Below are positions 10,474 to 21,420 of a stretch of DNA of 64,000 bases, piece by piece. The notes beneath the pieces were generated by a model. That model worked only from the letters and a program-made list of their open reading frames with translations. It was not told where the DNA came from and searched no databases. Location of the stretch: assembly GCA_948567375.1 (NCBI GenBank), contig OX419757.1, positions 75,330,001-75,394,000 of the forward strand, read 5' to 3'. Source of the stretch: Lunularia cruciata (lineage: Eukaryota; Streptophyta; Marchantiopsida; Lunulariales; Lunulariaceae). The position numbers and the translations under genes were made by a program. How positions within the stretch are numbered: the first letter of the stretch is position 1; each line of letters opens with the position of its first letter.

Positions 10474-12260
10474 ATGGGAGGAGGGAAGAAAAACTCTGAA
10501 TTTGCAGTGAGAAATCATGCAATTCGGAGATTAGATATAGTAGCGAGGATCGAAGTCTTGAGCCGACTTCGGATCACCTTTCTGGCATGGAACTGGAATG
10601 TAAGTTTTCCAGGATTCATGACAAAAATCATCAAGAATAAGTGTCTCGATGGGCTCGAGGAAGAAGGGAAGAGAGGAAATCCGGCTCGCTGGACAGAGTC
10701 GGATTGGAGACTCGTACTCGGGAAGGAGGCGGGTTTGGAGCAGGGAGCCACGTTCTTGGAGAAAGGAGAGATAGCCCAAGAAACGTAGGAGGTGAGAGAT
10801 GCCTTCTCGTCAAAGAGAACAAAGAATAGGTACAAAGTTGAGAGCTATAAAGACCCTGTAAGGAGAGGAATTGTGAGTGCACTAATGGCCATCCTGAAGC
10901 CGGAGAGAACCACTTATGTGATGAAACACCAAGAGGTGTTCTTTCACAAGTTATTTGCAGGAGAACCGATCAATTGGGCAAGGTGCTTTCACGGGAGAAC
11001 GAGGCAGATGGTGTGGAATCTACGGGATAAGTCGCCTCCACACTACATCGTACCATTTGCAGCACATTTCTACCTTGGGTTGAATTTGCTCAATTTGGGG
11101 GAGCGCAATAGAATGGTGTCTCATTCCATCTTGACTTGAGAAGAGAAGTCAACGCGGAGGAGCAGCAATACATTCTCCAAATCCGGAGCACGGACGACTA
11201 CTATGCAAAGACAGGGAAAAACGTGGAGGTCATGGTAAGTACCCCGACGAAGAAGAGAACTCAGCATGCAGAAGCCGAAGAAAACAAGAAACCTCGGAAG
11301 ATGCAGAAACATAACCCGAGGTGAGGGATGGTGGTGATTGAGTCGGAAGATGAAGACTCAGAAGGCGAAGCCGAGCTCAAGATGGAGGACTCGGAACGTG
11401 AGGAGGAACCTGAGCTAACACTGCAGAGTGGAGATACTAGTAGTGACAATGAAGACGGTGGAGAAATGACCTCGGCACTAGTGGCTGAAGAATACAAAGA
11501 AGAAGTGCAAGCCAAAGTAGAAGCCGAAGACAATGCGGCGCTGGAAGACAAAGTACCGGTGCTCAAGGAGAAGAAGATCGCAGTACAGCAAGGAGTTTGC
11601 TTGAGACATAAGGTGAAGTGTGAGGCGGGGCCGAGTAAAGTGAAGGCAGATGCAGAAGATAGCACAAGTAGTGAGGCATCAATCCCGATACGAAGACTTC
11701 AGCAAAGAAGGCGCATATCAGAAGAACATGAGGAGAAACAAGAAATTACTCCATGGGAGAAAGAAGTTGTCACAGATGGAGTGGAGTACCTGCGAGAGAT
11801 CGTGTGCCCATTGTTAGTGAAGTTGGAGAAGAAGAAGAAGGAGATGCAGTCGACTTGTCCAGAGGTAAAGACTGTATTGCAGGTGGTAGCGAGATTAGAA
11901 GAAGAAAAATTGGAGTTGAAGAAGAGTATAACCCGACGTGGGAAGGAGAGAGAAGTACTGCAAGTTGAAGCAGTAGAGAGAAGTCAAGTAATTGAAGACC
12001 TGAAGAGAGAAGTGAGCTATCGAGAGGATCTTGCAAGGAAGAGTGACGTTGCAAGGGAGAGACATGTAGCTGAATTCAAAATCCTAAATAGACAAGAGAA
12101 GGAAGCATTGAAGGTGGAGTACAAGGATGAGTTGATGATATATCAGATTGAGCTAACAGAGGAGAGAAGTAAAGAGAAGATAGTCCCAAAGGTGGAGTTG
12201 GATGCAATAGGAGCGGTGGTAAAAAAATTGAAAGCAATGTTCAGTACTGAAGCCAAGTAA
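10474..12260 (+). pseudogene. LTR-encoded ORF in U3 of the 3' LTR (N-terminal domain plus coiled coil)
   Basis: The most readable copy of the LTR protein. I chose ATG 10,474 (MGGGKKNSEF) because the copy at 33,150 starts alike and similarity falls off upstream. The N-terminal region (about 220 residues) has FLAWNWNVSFPGFM, LEEEGKRGNP, WTESDW, YKVESYKDP, a run ending FAGEPINWARCF, and HFYLGLNLL. An acidic linker (about 11,330-11,600) and a coiled coil (from about 11,760) follow. Damage: TAG at 10,786 (Gln in the 33,431 copy), a one-base loss near 11,125, and TGA at 11,325 where the 5' LTR has CGA. No known family was recognised. It lies downstream of pol, in U3, and could be read from the 3' end of element RNA or from a separate promoter. 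Confidence 0.65.
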
Positions 12261-12421
12261 AAGTTGGAGGAAGCCAAAGTTGAGGTTGATATTGGTTCAG
12301 AGTAGCAATAGATTTGAGTTCTAAAGAGACAGATATGAAGAGGAGCATTGTCATTTCAGATCTAAAGGTTTGTAGAGTTGTTGTAGAATGGTATATTTTT
12401 TAGTTAACTATCAATGCTCAG

Positions 12422-12431
12422 CCTATTTAAA
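12422..12431 (+). promoter_or_regulatory. LTR TATA-like box (cctatttaaa)
   Basis: At the same relative place as in the other LTR copies, downstream of the LTR ORF. Confidence 0.45.
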
Positions 12432-13102
12432 GGATGCATTTTCAGTCTTTTGTTGTTCAGTATTCATAATTTCTTAAGATTGATAAAGCAAAGTGCTGAT
12501 TCTCAATGCTCGTTACTTGAGCTTAATTCCAAGTATCAAGTTTGTGTGTGTGTTTGTGAGTGTGTGGAGAATTTCAAAGAGCAAGTCAATGTGCTTGTTG
12601 GATGTTGAATTCCATTGCATTGATCTTCATTTTGTGTGTTTGATCCTAAGTGAAGTGCAATCAAAACAATGCCTTGATAGATCCGAGAGGAATTGTAGTG
12701 TTGTAGTATTTTGCATTTGTGAGTGCAACATGAGTTTGATGTGAAGCAATTTTGATCAAGGAAGTTGTGCCTTCAGTGGAGGGGTGGAATGCAATTTTAG
12801 AGAAAAGTTGTTTTGCAATGAAGTAGCCGTCTTCAAGAGAATCTGAATCATCACAATCAAGATTTGTTTTGACAGAATTTGATAGCGTTGTGATTAAGGA
12901 GTGTTAATTTGTGATGAGACTATAATGAGTGCTTGTTACTCGCTTCTAGGTGTGGTTTCTTCATAAGACACTAAAGAAGAACTCAAGAAGAACTAAATTG
13001 TTCTTTTTTGCTTTTTATTTGACTATTTTTGAGTTGTATCTTTGTGAGAATGAACTTTTACTTGCTGATTACCACAAAAATGATACTTGTTGGGTTGTCA
13101 CA

Positions 13103-13404
13103 TGAGGTAAAAGGTAAAAAATGTAATTCTCTTGATTACATCTTTAATTGCTTGGGAAAAATCAACACTCACAAGAGAATAAAAAATGCTCAATAATAGT
13201 CTTGCCACAATTAAATGTCACCTAAAATCAAAATCTTTTAGTTACACTCCAAATTGATATCAATTGTGATGATTTAGTTGATATGAAGAAGGCGACTTCA
13301 CCACAAAATGACTTTGCCTCAAAATTGCAATCCACCCTTCCATCAAAGGTACAACTTCCTCATCCAAAATGGCAAATACTACCAACACTAAAATTTGTTG
13401 ACAA
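13103..13404 (-). mobile_element. Inverted GL LTR fragment (3' half of a host LTR)
   Basis: Read on the minus strand, this matches the U5-like part of the LTR at about 42,590-42,900 (for example gatgaggaagttgtacc, ttaaagatgtaatcaag). It abuts the 3' LTR of element 1 in opposite orientation. Together with 17,099-17,240 it appears to be an older LTR split by the LTR at 13,405-17,098. Confidence 0.65.
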
Positions 13405-16400
13405 TGTGACAAGTATCACTTTTGTGATAATAAACAAGTTATAGTTTGATCCCACAATGATATGATTTAGAAATGGTCAAATACAAAGTAAAACATCACA
13501 ATTAGTTCTTCTTGGTTGCATCTTTAATGTCTCACATAGAAACCACACCTCAAAGAGAGTAACAAGCACTCTATTGTAATCTTGTTACAAATCATAACAC
13601 CCATAATCGCACTTCATCAATCTCTTTCCAATTCTACTTTGATTGTGATGATTCAGTTCTTCCTAAAGAATGCTACTTCACTACAAAATGACTCCACTTT
13701 GAAATTGTGTTCCAACCCTCCACTAAAGGCATAACTTCCTCAATCAAAGTTGCTTTGCATTAATCCAATGTTGTGCTCACAATTGCGGAATACTATCAAC
13801 ACTACAATTCCTTTTAGATCTATCAAGGCATTGCTTTGATTGCTATCCACTTAGGATCAAACACACAAAATGGAAGCAACACTACAGAATCCAACATCCA
13901 ACAAGCTCATTGACTTGCACTTTGAATTCCTCCAACACTCACAAACACGCACAGAGGATTGATACTTGAAATTAAGCTTAAACAATGAGCATTGAGTTAT
14001 ACACTTTGCTTTACTCAAATTCAAAATAAAATCATTGGATAACAACAACACCACAAATGTTTCCTTTAAATAGGCGAAACACTTCAATAGTTACTAACTA
14101 AAATACCATTTTCTAACAATCTCTAGATCCCAAATGGCAACCCACTTCTTCATATCTGTCAATTCAAATCTCAAATCAGTTATGAATCTGATCCAATGTC
14201 TACAACTTCTTCTTCTTTTTCTACACCAAATGTAACTTCCTTTGTATCCTATACTTTGGGTCTATATACAATTGCTAATTCTTCTTCCAATTCTATCCCA
14301 TCTTTAGTATGAGCTGAAGTTGAGGTCTTGAGTGGTCTATCTACATTTTTATTCTCTAACCCCATCTCTTCTAATGTCTCAAGAAACTCAGCGGAAGACA
14401 CCTTGCACTCCTACTTCACTTACTTCACATCAAGTTTCCTTCTTCCTTTTACTCCAAAGCTCATCTTATTTACTTTTGGCTAAATGAAATCTGAGACAGA
14501 AATTGTCTCCTACTTCTAACATCTTCCTATCTACATGATCTCTCAAACCAATCAGAAGATTGTTCAAGTTTACATCCTTTGCCTTCTTCTTTCTTGTCTC
14601 TTGCACTAACAATCTTAACTCGTGCAGTCTTGCTTCCTCCAACTGAATGTCAGTCATGATACTAAGCATTACTCTTACTCTCACAATCACTCCAATTTCC
14701 ATCTTTGATTGACTCTTCTTTTCTTGCTCTCTCTCTACTTGCAACTCCTCCCAATACATCTGCAACTCCACACTGAGCTCTGCTTTTAGGCTTCCTTCTC
14801 CTTCATATATTGGCCAAGTTGAGCCTCCACGCTTTTGATCAACCCTCTCAACCTTTCCTCTTCTTGACTTCTCACTGTCAACTCATGCTGCTAGGCTTGA
14901 TCTTTCTCTACGGCCTTTGACTTTAAGCTCTCCAACTCTTGCTCCTGTACTATTGTGATGGCTTTCAAATGTATGACTTCAATTTGTGCTTCATCAAATT
15001 TGCGCTTCAATTTTCAGTCAACGTCTTCTACTCCTCATTTCTTCAGATTGTTGTTCAATCTCCTCATTGTGCTTCACAAACTCTCCCTCTAGATTATCAA
15101 ATTTCTTCCTCCAAAGTATTACATCCACCCAGAGTACTTTTGCTTCCTCCTCTCCTCCAAGATCTCCAATATCTCACTACTTGTAGCTCATCCTTTGCTT
15201 TAGGATGATCTTTCTTCAGCTCCACCTCCTCCTTCTACAACTACAGTAGCAATGGACATACGATCTTCCACAAGTATGCTATTCCACCAAAAGCCCGTGT
15301 TTCACTATTGTCTTCATACTTAGCTTCAATAGGCTCTTCTTCTAGTGGTGCCTTACCTTGAAGTCTTGATCTTCAAACCTTTAGAGTAACTTCTTTTGAG
15401 CTTTCTTTATCTTTCTTAACTTTTTTTTCCTTAGTTGGTCCTACAAATGCAAGTTGCATACTTTTCTTTGTCCTCCTTTGCTAGAATACCAACCTTGGCT
15501 CCTCTTTTTGGTGTTCTTCTATCTCCACCATAGGTAATTCCAAATAGGGAATAGGGAATGTCTTCACCTTCCATACTATCAACCACCACACAAAATTCAC
15601 AATCTTCTTCTTCAGCATCTTTCTCCACCGCCTACTAAAATTTGGGTTCTCCATCACATCTTGTTGGATGCTCCACTCTACAACATGAGTTTTTCCTCTT
15701 CTTCTTCTTCTCTTCTTGAGTCCTCACACTTCAACTTGATTTCTCCTTTCAATTCTTCCTCCAAAGACTGGTCCCTCACTACGACCTCATGCCTCAAGTC
15801 TACTCTTCTTATCTTTTGTGGCTGTATTGGTGACACCATTTCTTTGGGTCAGTTTTGCTTCTTTGACTTTGGAATGGTCACCACCACTTTCTTTTGTTGT
15901 CTTGTCCTAGCAAAGTGGTCATTGCTACCTCTGATTTGCTGGATGTATTGCTAATCTTTTGTATCTACCTTTCTCTGCAAATTTGGGTGAAAGTGAGAAA
16001 CCATCTTCTATCTCTCTACTGCACTCAGCAAATTCAACCCAAGGTAGAGATGTGCTGCAAATGGCATGAAGTAATGAAGCGGTAATCTATTTCTCTAGTT
16101 CCAAATCATTTGTTGTGTTTGGTGGTGAAAGCACTTCGATCAATTCACCAGTTCTCTTGCAAACATTTGATGAGAAGATACCACCTGGTTCATCATTATG
16201 TAAGTGGTTCTCTTGGGCTTGAAGATGACCATTGTCACCCTAAAAATACTTTGCCTTATTGGGTCCCGGTAAGCATCCACCTTGTAGCCATTCTTTGTAC
16301 GTAGAGCACTAAAGGAATTGTGCACTTTTGTGGTCTCTTCTACCAACTCTCCCTTCCCATAAAACATGAATTTTGACTCCTCACCAGCCTCCTTCTCCAA

Positions 16401-17098
16401 GAATAATCTCCAATCTGACTTTGTCCATTGGGATGGATTACCTCTCTTTCCCTCTTCCTCAAGACCATCCTCACGATTACTCATAGCTATTTTACTCATA
16501 TCTCTTTTTGCCATGAAACCTGGAAAACTCAAGTTCCAATTCCAGGCCAGAAAGGTGATCCAAAGTCTACTCCAAAGGTGATCTGAAGTTGGAAGTGAAA
16601 TCCTCACTCCCTCAGCTGGCTTTATTATATGCATTCCCTCATGATGACTATGTAGTGGTATAGGATACTTGCATAACATTTCAAAAATCCCTTGGCAAAG
16701 TCTTAACCTTATGGTGTTACGATGTGTGGTCATTCCTTAGTCACTCTTCACTTGATAATCATGCCTTTTGCATGCATTTCTCCTGTCATTATCAATTTTA
16801 TCCCGCTCATGACCTAGCCATTTTCTTGATTGTATATTCTTGACAAGCGCACCCAAAGGAAAGTTCTTACTATGCCTTTGCATCGGGTTGATCACCCTGA
16901 GGTGAAGTTTCCTTACTTTGGTTTTATCACTTGACAAATCCAATCCGAGTTCTCCTTTTCCTAACACAAAGCAAGCATCTTTGGGTCTGAACCAAGGACA
17001 CTATTCTCCCTCTTTCTTTGCCATCTGGGTTCAATCTGACTTCCAACTATACATTTCTTCTTTAAAATACAATAAAACCAAAAAATTTGGGTACCGAG
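13405..17098 (-). mobile_element. Inverted GL LTR, full length, probably solo
   Basis: On the minus strand it begins ggtacccaaattttttgg at about 17,098 (compare tgtggtgcccacattttttt at 9,924) and ends cttgtcaca at 13,405, 3.69 kb in all. No PBS or internal domain follows, so it is a solo LTR. It contains the LTR ORF remnant and a TATA-like box about 14,063-14,073. LTR sequence continues on both sides in the same orientation, so it is nested in an older LTR. No clean target duplication could be seen. Confidence 0.7.
14180..16740 (-). pseudogene. LTR-encoded ORF remnant in the inverted LTR
   Basis: Minus-strand frame 16,733-16,140 holds the N-terminal domain (FLAWNWNLSFPGFM, WTKSDWRLFLEKEAG, YKVDAYRDP). 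Part of the coiled coil is open at 14,771-14,466 (LHELRLLVQETRKKKAKDVN). Between these many stops and shifts break the frame; the acidic linker is recognisable only in pieces. Same family as 10,474-12,260. Function unknown. Confidence 0.55.
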
Positions 17099-17240
17099 AG
17101 TTCTCACAAATCCATTAAGGCATTGCTTTGGATGTGCTTCATTTATGATCCAACACACAAAATTAAATGCAGAGTTGTAGAATCCAACATCTTACAACTT
17201 TTCGATTGCAATCTGAATTTCTCCATACACTCACAATCCG
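17099..17240 (-). mobile_element. Inverted GL LTR fragment (5' half of the split host LTR)
   Basis: Minus-strand sequence from 17,240 to 17,105 matches LTR positions about 42,430-42,570 (gagaaattcagattgca, gaagtgcatccaaagca). Its continuation is found at 13,404 on the far side of the inserted LTR. Confidence 0.55.
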
Positions 17241-17350
17241 ATCTGAGATTCAATTCCGCGCTCAACTCCTCTACTGGCTTTTGCATTACTCCAATGTAGT
17301 TGATGGCATTATCAGCTATGGAGGCTCGGTCCTTCTCCTTTGAAAGCAAT
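17241..17350 (-). pseudogene. bHLH transcription factor exon fragment (helix 2)
   Basis: On the minus strand about 35 codons read KEKDRASIADNAINYIGV, then MQKPVEELSAELNLRS. This is the pattern of helix 2 and the following region of plant bHLH proteins (DRASI..AI.YI..LQ..V.EL..EL). A tttcaaag precedes it (possible acceptor) and gtgagtg follows (possible donor), but the downstream sequence is GL LTR. The basic region and helix 1 are absent. It may be a captured or stranded exon of a lost gene. The assignment rests on one short motif. Confidence 0.45.
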
Positions 17351-17859
17351 AGAAAGTTGGTGCAGCTAGTTAAGAGAATAAAATTACGAACTGTTGTGAA
17401 ATACTAGAGTATTTCAGAACCAAGAAACTTTAAGTATTTATGTTGTATACCCAGTACTAACGTCAGAAGTGCAAATTCTATTGCTATAAGTGTTACCAGC
17501 TAAATTTTTACTCAGATAAAAGAAAAATATCACATTCCCAGTATTTTAACAAATTGATTCACGATTTTCTTTTAAAGGTTCGAACCTTGCGAATACTCGG
17601 AATAAGCAATTCCAGTTTATGAAATTGCTAGTTGAAAGAATCTCTCCTTTCTTTCTCGGATTCGAACCCTCCTCTTTCTCCTCCTGACTTGAGAGCGCTC
17701 AACGGAGGTTTGCGGAGCCGGTTCCCGGTCTAGAATTGCGACAATCAGCTGCAAGTTCTTCATCAGGGATGTATTTCAGTTCTTGAGGGTAATCTCTCAG
17801 AGACTTGTCCACGGTTACATACTTACAGAACACAAGAGGAGGTACATTTTGGATGATCT
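17351..17859. other. No gene recognised
   Basis: No long frame, enzyme motif or clear repeat. A ggttcgaatcc-like string (minus strand, near 17,665) resembles a tRNA B box, but no tRNA fold can be made around it. Confidence 0.5.
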
Positions 17860-18720
17860 ATTCTTTGTTGTATGTTGCTCCTGGTCTAAAGTTCTCTACA
17901 ATATAGGGATGAAAGTTCTAGGACAATGAGCGCTAGCCAGGTGCTGATCGAAAAATCAAGCAGCTGGTTGTAGATCCAAATTGGATGACGAGAGATCTTA
18001 GTATGATGCATATGCTTACCTGTTAAGGTCTCTAAGCGATTCCGCGCATGTTGCTCCTTGCTCATCTCTACAAGGTTAAGCAGCTTGTTCCGGACCGGGA
18101 TACAAACCAGGTCCTCAGGATCTTCGGTGGAGCTCTGGATCTGAACTGGCTGATGAGAGCTTTCAGCTTGATGGTTACCTTTCCAGGTCTCTAAGCAACT
18201 CTCCGTCAGTCGTCCCTTGCTTCATGTTTAAAGTATCCAGCAGTTCATATTGAACCGGCAGAGAAATATAAACCATGTCCTCAGGATCTTATATTAAGTT
18301 CTGGATCTGAACTGGTCGCTGAGAGCCTTCAGCTTGATGGTTACCTATCGAGGTTTCTATCCGACTCTCCTCCAGTCGTCCCTTGCGCATGCTCACGTTT
18401 ACAAGAGTAAGCAGCTCATTTTGGACAGCACTAGAAATATGAACCAGGTCCCCAGGATCTTCTTTGAAGTTCTGGATCTGATCTGAATGGTGAGAGCATC
18501 CGGCTTGATGGTTACCTTTCGTGGTCTCTAAGCGACCCCTCTCCAGTCGTCCTTTGCTCATACTCATGTTTACAAGATTCAGTAGTTCATTTTGGACACA
18601 AGAAACACACACGCACAAGAGACATAAATCAGGTCCGCTGGATCTCCTGTGAAGTTCTGAATTTGAACTGGATAATGATGAGAGAACTCAACCTGATCAC
18701 GATGGTCTTCTTCTAAGGTG
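17860..18720 (-). repeat. Tandem repeat of about 164-171 bp, coding-like on the minus strand
   Basis: cttgatggttacct recurs at about 18,169, 18,333 and 18,504, with a weaker unit near 18,010. Read on the minus strand, two units lie in one open frame (18,618-18,289) as 57-residue repeats with VQNELLxLVN, KGRLE, GNHQAE and QIQN...DPxDLV in the same order. A third unit to the left is shifted by a 164-bp spacing and has stops. The parent protein is unknown to me. Confidence 0.65.
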
Positions 18721-18819
18721 TCTTCGTACAAGTCGGTATATGTCCTCCATACTTCATGCTTGTAGTACCATAAAAATCAGGAAACTCTACTGGTTGGACC
18801 TGTAAAGAAAAATGATAGG

Positions 18820-21420
18820 CATGTTTGGAAATACTCCGATTGGAGACCAGTACTTTGTTGAGATTTCATGTCCTCAAGATACTCAATGCGCAGTTCTGGA
18901 GGGGTACGAGCTTGCGCAGGGGTGATACCCTTTTCAAGTATCCTTCAGATACCAGAGTCAATTTCAAGCGCGTTCAACCACAAAATGGACGAATGTAATT
19001 CTGCAGTTTGAGCAGTTTCGGGGGACGCATGCACACGGAATGATAACTAGTTTAAGTCACACCAGAGTTAAGTTCCTTCAACTGCAAAATGGACGAAATT
19101 CAGCTGCACAGTCCACTGAATCTTTCAGGGGAGTGACAGGTTCTTCTGCGCGAGTACGAATAGCTTGGGTGATATAGCTTTTGCACCAGGAATACCTTGT
19201 TACGTATCCTGCAGCCGATTGGGCACGAACTACTTTAATTGCACGGTTTTATTAAATCTGCCTTTCAGGACATATACCAGGTTCTGCGCGCGCGGGGTAT
19301 GATACGTACCTTGTTTAGTAACAGTATCACTCCTTCCGCCCGCAGTGGCACAGGGTTGAACCTAGGATACCAAAAATCTTCCAATCCGGCTCCTACTCGA
19401 CATGGGGTGTTACCTTGTCAAATATCCTTCCTGAAGCGGACTGATACCAGATTAGCTTCAAGGAACACCTCCATCTGCACAATTTGGCCATCACTCCAGG
19501 TTGGTTAGGCCAAGGTATGACTGTCCTTCCGTCACGGTGGTCATACCCTGTTCAGTCTCCCTCCTTCAACTGAAAAACCTGACTTATCACCCAATGTTGG
19601 ATAGGCCAAGATATCAGTATCCTTCCTTCACGACTGATACATTATTCTATATCCTTCCTTCAGCTGCACAATCGGAATAGCACTCCAGATTGGATATAGG
19701 CTGATCCTTGTTGAGTATCTTTCCTTCAGCCGAGTGATAGTATAGTCAGTCTAATGAACACTTCTTCTGCATGAGGTGATACTTCGTTCACTAGTTGGCA
19801 CTATCCTTCTTGATTATATTTCATTCAGCCGAGTGATGTCAGATTGACATTCCGCATGGGTTCTTCGTTTCCGCCTGGGTGCATACTTTGCTCAATATCC
19901 TTGTTAACTATCCTTCAATCAGCTGAGTGATACCAGTTCGATACTCCGCATGGGAGATGCTTCGCGCAATATCCTTCCTTCAGTTTTACCAGATTGACGT
20001 TCCGCATGGGTGGAACCTTGTTCAGTATCCTTTCTTCATCAAAAGGCCCCAAACGATCTCCTGGCCGTTTGTTGATGTTGTCCCTTTCAAGTAGGATGTG
20101 GACCTTTCACAATAGAGGGATTGAAATAACTACAAAACGGTCAAGTGAAGGAGGCGGAAGCAATTACAGAAGACTGAAATGAAAGACGAAGAAGAAATGA
20201 AGAACCCTGACTCTCGCTTTGTGCTTGGAGTTTCATGCACTATGCACAAACCTATGAAAACCAGCGCTCATGGATAGGTACTTTCAAGACAGAACTGGTA
20301 CCAAGGAGAACTCTCTACATCACTTGCCGAAAAGAATTCTCCTGTGATTGAATCCTGGCATAAAGGACTGGCATAAGAGCTTTCCCATGGGGTGGTATGT
20401 TGCAATTGTACTTTTGACAAAATATGCACTGTCTAGCGTACATGGACCCTCACCAAGAAGAACTGTAAATCATCCATGGTTATTTACGATCTGAGAACCT
20501 ATGCCAAATCTCAAGTATGGTACGAGGTTTCACATGGGTGACCCCTGCCGACAAAACCTCTTTTGTCATGGACAACAATATAACAACCAGCCCAGAGCCC
20601 ATACCTAATAGGAATGGATAGTGGCATTTAAGGGTAGTACCAGTAGCAGGGTCTGCATGGACCATACCTTGTAATTTTCTTTACCCTTCAGCAGAGTGAT
20701 ACCAGAGTAAGTCTTACTTTCAAGAGAGAACCCAGGAACCAAGCTATGAAGAATTGTCAAGTCATCCATGGCAACATACCAGTTGAGCAGCTTTGCCTAA
20801 TCTCAGAAGAGTCTGCATGGGGTGACCTTTGCCAAGAAGAACTGTCAAGTAGCCATTCAACTTCACAATCCTCGCCTGGGGCACTGATACCAAGTTCCCA
20901 TGGGGTGCAAAGTTTGAAGTATCTTTGAGCAGGAGTGATACTGGTTCCGCATGTCGTGATATTTTGCAATATCAGTATCCTTAAGCGGGAGTGGCACTGG
21001 TTCCGCATGGGGTGACATCTTGCAAAATCAGTATCCTTGAGCGGGAGTGATATTGCTTTCGCATCGGGGGACACTTTCAACTCCACCAACCAACCGAATG
21101 AATCCTGTCATGCGGGAGTGAGACCAGAGTTAATCTAACAAGCCCCTTCAAATCCACTGTCCGAAATAGATCCTCGCTTGGAGCAGGAATACCAGGTTTC
21201 CCCATCGAGTGCAAGGTTGAGTTTGCAGCAACCTTGACCGGGAGTGACACCACTTTGGCATGGGGTGATACTTTGCAATTGTCCTCCCACCCGAATAGAT
21301 CTTGTTATGCAGACCAGAGTTCATCTGACAAGCACCTTCAACTCCAACGTCCCAAATGAATGATGCAACTTGGCATGATGCCTATACAATTTATGTCTGA
21401 ATTGCCTTCAGCTTCCTTCA
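18820..21420. repeat. Degenerate minisatellite tract
   Basis: Variants of tccgcatggggtgatac, tatccttccttcagc and gagtgataccag recur throughout at changing spacing. The cleanest stretch has ttccgcat at 20,944 and 21,001 and a variant near 21,057, a period of 56-57 bases; elsewhere spacing is about 80 or more. No convincing gene. Confidence 0.7.

Larger units (their letters stand above)
9924..13102 (+). mobile_element. 3' LTR of GL element 1 (mosaic)
   Basis: It starts tgtggtgcccac right after the polypurine tract and ends gggttgtcaca at 13,102, the same end as the 5' LTR. Up to about 12,078 it matches the 5' LTR at about 95%. From there to the end it matches only about 65-80% and lacks roughly 0.6 kb of the ORF, so the right third seems to come from another subfamily. 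The LTR encodes its own ORF (10,474-12,260) and has a TATA-like box at 12,422. Confidence 0.85.

Noticed and set aside
17630-17700. Possible tRNA (ggttcgaatcc-like B box on the minus strand)
   Set aside because: No T-stem, acceptor or anticodon stem can be paired around it.
18820-21420. CRISPR-like or regularly spaced repeat array
   Set aside because: Units vary in length and sequence and there are no constant repeats with unique spacers; the genome is eukaryotic.
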